A stretch of DNA of 5,490 nt from Flavobacteriales bacterium. Its GTDB lineage: Bacteria > Bacteroidota > Bacteroidia > Flavobacteriales > Crocinitomicaceae. The notes below the pieces were generated by a model. The model did no database searches. It saw only the letters and a list, made by a program, of their open reading frames with translations, and was not told where the DNA came from. The position numbers and the translations under genes were made by a program. How positions within the stretch are numbered: position 1 is the stretch's first letter; the number at the start of each line of letters is the position of its first letter. Positions 5,490 through 5,490 of this stretch are shown here, one piece after another. Location: contig CANCEQ010000217.1 in NCBI GenBank assembly GCA_947375085.1, positions 1 through 5,490 on the forward strand, read 5' to 3'.

Positions 5490-5490
5490 T

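Noticed and set aside
5466..5490. Plus-strand ATG near the right edge as the start of a new gene
   Set aside because: Only eight codons are visible (MHVFRRIH), with no promoter and no family match; it cannot be supported.

Overview
The window is very AT-rich and reads as chromosome of a flavobacterium-like member of the Bacteroidota. Four things point there: promoter motifs of the TTTG-N19-TAnnTTTG type, A-rich translation starts without Shine-Dalgarno sequences, a TonB with the Bacteroidota N-terminal motif (FENRNKNYGAF), and a ribosomal protein S20 starting MANHKSAKKRIRSN. I see no mobile element, CRISPR array or phage gene. Genus-level placement is not possible from this read.

Left part (1-330, minus strand): two tandem tRNA-Glu(UUC) genes followed by the first 22 codons of rpsT, which runs off the left edge. 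A well-matched Bacteroidota promoter (330-300) sits just upstream of the tRNAs, so the three genes probably form one translation-related transcript. A divergent, gene-free stretch (308-597) holds this promoter's -33 box, a small AT-rich inverted repeat and a weak promoter element for the next gene.

Middle (598-1548, plus): a rhomboid-family membrane protein with a C-terminal TPR tail. It keeps the rhomboid fold signatures and the serine, but the catalytic histidine position is a methionine, so it looks like a pseudoprotease. This is the most interesting gene here.

Right part (1715-5337, plus): a three-gene set of TonB energy transducer, PstS-like substrate-binding lipoprotein and a large secreted TPR protein, closed by a strong intrinsic terminator (5397-5428). 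In many flavobacteria this trio follows exbB and exbD genes (from memory). Here no exbB or exbD is present, and the gene before tonB is the rhomboid-TPR protein. A 14-bp hairpin with a promoter -7 motif in its right arm lies between tonB and the lipoprotein gene, and another promoter-like motif precedes the TPR gene, so the set may be expressed in steps. TonB would span the inner membrane and periplasm, the lipoprotein would be membrane-anchored, and the TPR protein would be periplasmic, which fits an envelope-associated uptake or scaffold function. That joint role is inference. A possible convergent gene ends at 5454 at the right edge.
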